Assembly: GCA_012728855.1 (NCBI GenBank)
Contig: JAAYEH010000022.1
Location: forward strand, 1 to 42,658
Length of the DNA: 42,658 nucleotides
Direction of reading: 5' to 3'
DNA from: Rhodopirellula sp.
Lineage (GTDB): Bacteria; Planctomycetota; Planctomycetia; Pirellulales; Thermoguttaceae
Shown here: piece by piece, positions 41,521-42,658 of the stretch
Layout of the letters: the number at the start of each line of letters is the position of its first letter
Numbering within the stretch: the stretch's first letter is position 1
Translations under genes and position numbers: made by a program
Notes under the pieces: model-generated
The model's database searches: none
Told to the model about the DNA's origin: nothing
What the model saw: the letters and a program-made list of their open reading frames with translations, nothing else

Positions 41521-42381
41521 TCAGCGCCGCCGAGCTTCCGCGGCCGCCGGCGCCTCTTCAACAACGTGCTTCCAGTCCAGGCCGGGAAGCCTGGCAACGA
41601 ACGGATCTCCCTTGAGAAATCCAAACAGGTTTTTCTGATTGACCTGGATACCCTTGAACTCGTAAACCTTGCGCTGCTTGCCGCCCGGCTCCCAAATTTG
41701 CACGGCGGTTGGCTGCATGCCGCCGACGGAAAGGATCACGTCGGCGCTCTGGAAGTTGGCCGCGTCCTGCTGAAATCGAGGGTAAGCCTCCAACCAGACC
41801 TCCTTCCCGTTCTTGTCGGGGGGAGTAGTGATCCTCATGAAGTATCGCTGTTTGAGCTTTTCAGCATTTGCCCCGAAAAGGAACGGAAGCGGCCCGTCGG
41901 AGATTGCCTTGCCGTGCAACTCCGGCGGAAGTCGGTGCTCGACCAACTGCTTGCTCTGGAAGTTGTACTCGAAAATCGCTTTGCCATCGCAAATCCAATG
42001 CTCTGGCCGCGGACCTTCGACCCTGAACATACCCTTATCCGGGGCCGAGTACATCAGGTGCCCCTGATCGACGATGGGCTTCGTCGGATCGCCGAACGCC
42101 GCATCGTAGGTGAATCGATGGAAGTCGCTCTCGAAGGTCTTCACCTGGTTGCTGGCCTGTTCCCAAACCTTTAGTGCCCGATTCAGCTCGGCATTTTCAT
42201 GGGGGGTTAGCTGAAAGCGGGCTGGGACTTGCTGCGGTGGGGCGGTTTGCTGAGAAGGGCGATTCTGCGTAGACGCATATGGCTGCGGGCTGGGTCTGCC
42301 CTGCGGGGCCGTTTGCGCCGAGACCCGCGCCGCCGAAATGAGCACGACGACACTGACAAGAATATTAGTCCGCTGCCACAT
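41521..42381 (-). CDS. Exported TIGR03009-type (LolA-like) protein
   Basis: 286 residues. A signal peptide (ILVSVVVLISAARVSAQ) and a glutamine/proline-rich spacer are followed by a LolA/LolB-like beta-barrel: ALKVWEQASNQVKTFESDFH, then GHLMYSAPDKGMFRVEGPRP and HWICDGKAIFEYNFQSKQLV. Later blocks are VWLEAYPRFQQDAANFQSAD and LDWKHVVEEAP. TIGR03009 is a planctomycete-specific family; a lipoprotein- or lipid-carrying role is inferred from the fold only. GGGGGAG lies before the ATG at 42381. Confidence 0.82.
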   Translation of the reverse strand: MWQRTNILVSVVVLISAARVSAQTAPQGRPSPQPYASTQNRPSQQTAPPQQVPARFQLTPHENAELNRALKVWEQASNQVKTFESDFHRFTYDAAFGDPTKPIVDQGHLMYSAPDKGMFRVEGPRPEHWICDGKAIFEYNFQSKQLVEHRLPPELHGKAISDGPLPFLFGANAEKLKQRYFMRITTPPDKNGKEVWLEAYPRFQQDAANFQSADVILSVGGMQPTAVQIWEPGGKQRKVYEFKGIQVNQKNLFGFLKGDPFVARLPGLDWKHVVEEAPAAAEARRR

Positions 42382-42477
42382 AAAAACTCCCCCTTGGGTA
42401 GTAGTCGACTGTGCCGAGGGTGGGTCCGGGGGCGGCATGGCACGTCCAGCCGTACGAGGCCACCTTATAGCGCTGGA

Positions 42478-42507
42478 ATTCTAGCACGAAGCCGCTTTCG
42501 GCCCCAA
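42478..42507 (-). promoter_or_regulatory. Weak promoter candidate for the TIGR03009 gene
   Basis: On the minus strand: TTGGGG (42507-42502), 18-base spacer, TAGAAT (42483-42478), about 95 bases before the ATG. Confidence 0.3.
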
Positions 42508-42645
42508 GGGCGATTCTTGGGTTCAGCAGCCCGGGGGCGCACCTTGCACTTCGCGCGGTGACGGACTTTGTGTTATCAAGAGGGGGGTAAGTCTGGGCCG
42601 TGGGATTCGGCTCATTGAGAAGATACGCAATGGAGGAGGCCAGGG

Positions 42646-42658
42646 ATGGCAACCATCA
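42646..42658 (+). CDS. Possible start of a plus-strand gene at the window edge
   Basis: GGAGGAGGCCAGGG precedes an ATG at 42646, giving MATI before the window ends. A good ribosome site is the only evidence. Confidence 0.3.

Noticed and set aside
42365..42652. Minus-strand frame (95 aa) upstream of the TIGR03009 gene
   Set aside because: No domain or ribosome site; it covers the promoter region of that gene.

Overview
The window reads as chromosomal DNA of a Planctomycete, most likely of the Pirellulales type. This rests on family content rather than a marker gene: several Tat-exported Gfo/Idh/MocA oxidoreductases, two HzsA-related propeller/CxxCH proteins carrying carbohydrate-binding modules, a TIGR03009-type (LolA-like) exported protein, a planctomycete-style FlgM, and a DnaA whose domain IV reads GRRSHSTV rather than the usual GGRDHTTV. 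GC is high, so long shadow reading frames lie opposite most genes. I saw no rRNA, tRNA, CRISPR array or intact transposase.

Layout. 1-3340: a partial and a complete Gfo/Idh/MocA gene, a broken sulfatase/glycosidase-like remnant and a PDZ protein, all on the minus strand. 3543-6344: a GNAT acetyltransferase and dnaA. 6509-14577: one tight plus-strand operon holding an excisionase-HTH/PTS-EIIA regulator followed by hyfB, hyfC, hyfE, hyfF, hyfG and a fused hyfH-hyfI. The hyfG product has lost all four Ni-binding cysteines, so this looks like an energy-converting-hydrogenase-related (Ehr) complex and not a hydrogenase. 14578-17410: a long leader with a near-consensus promoter, overlapping flgM-fur, and a convergent OFA-type MFS carrier. 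17887-25253: an F5/8C-HzsA-like protein, a YihY/BrkB membrane protein, a large TIR-NACHT-TPR NLR-like protein (candidate antiphage/conflict protein) and a 53-residue peptide gene. 25721-32535: a second HzsA-like protein (NPCBM module) in an operon with a Gfo/Idh/MocA gene, a small CxxC...CxxC protein, and a further Gfo/Idh/MocA gene. 32572-34871: a MoxR ATPase and its DUF58 partner. 34919-42381: a 5'-truncated EamA transporter, a Crp/Fnr regulator, a flotillin operon (long NfeD, short NfeD, floA, a proline-rich membrane protein) and a TIGR03009 protein. The last 13 bases may start another gene.

How parts work together. The Hyf/Ehr genes would form a membrane complex I relative: HyfB and HyfF as antiporter-like pumps, HyfC as the NuoH-like module, HyfG and HyfH-I as the redox arm. 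The secreted Gfo/Idh/MocA and HzsA-like proteins look like exported sugar- or polymer-related redox functions. Fur, Crp/Fnr and the EIIA protein are the regulators in view.

A cross-cutting theme is short dispersed hairpin repeats of several families. One family supplies the stop codons of two convergent genes at 36547-36573. Another writes the last codons of the DUF58 gene at 34849-34907. A third lies over the lost 5' end of the EamA gene.
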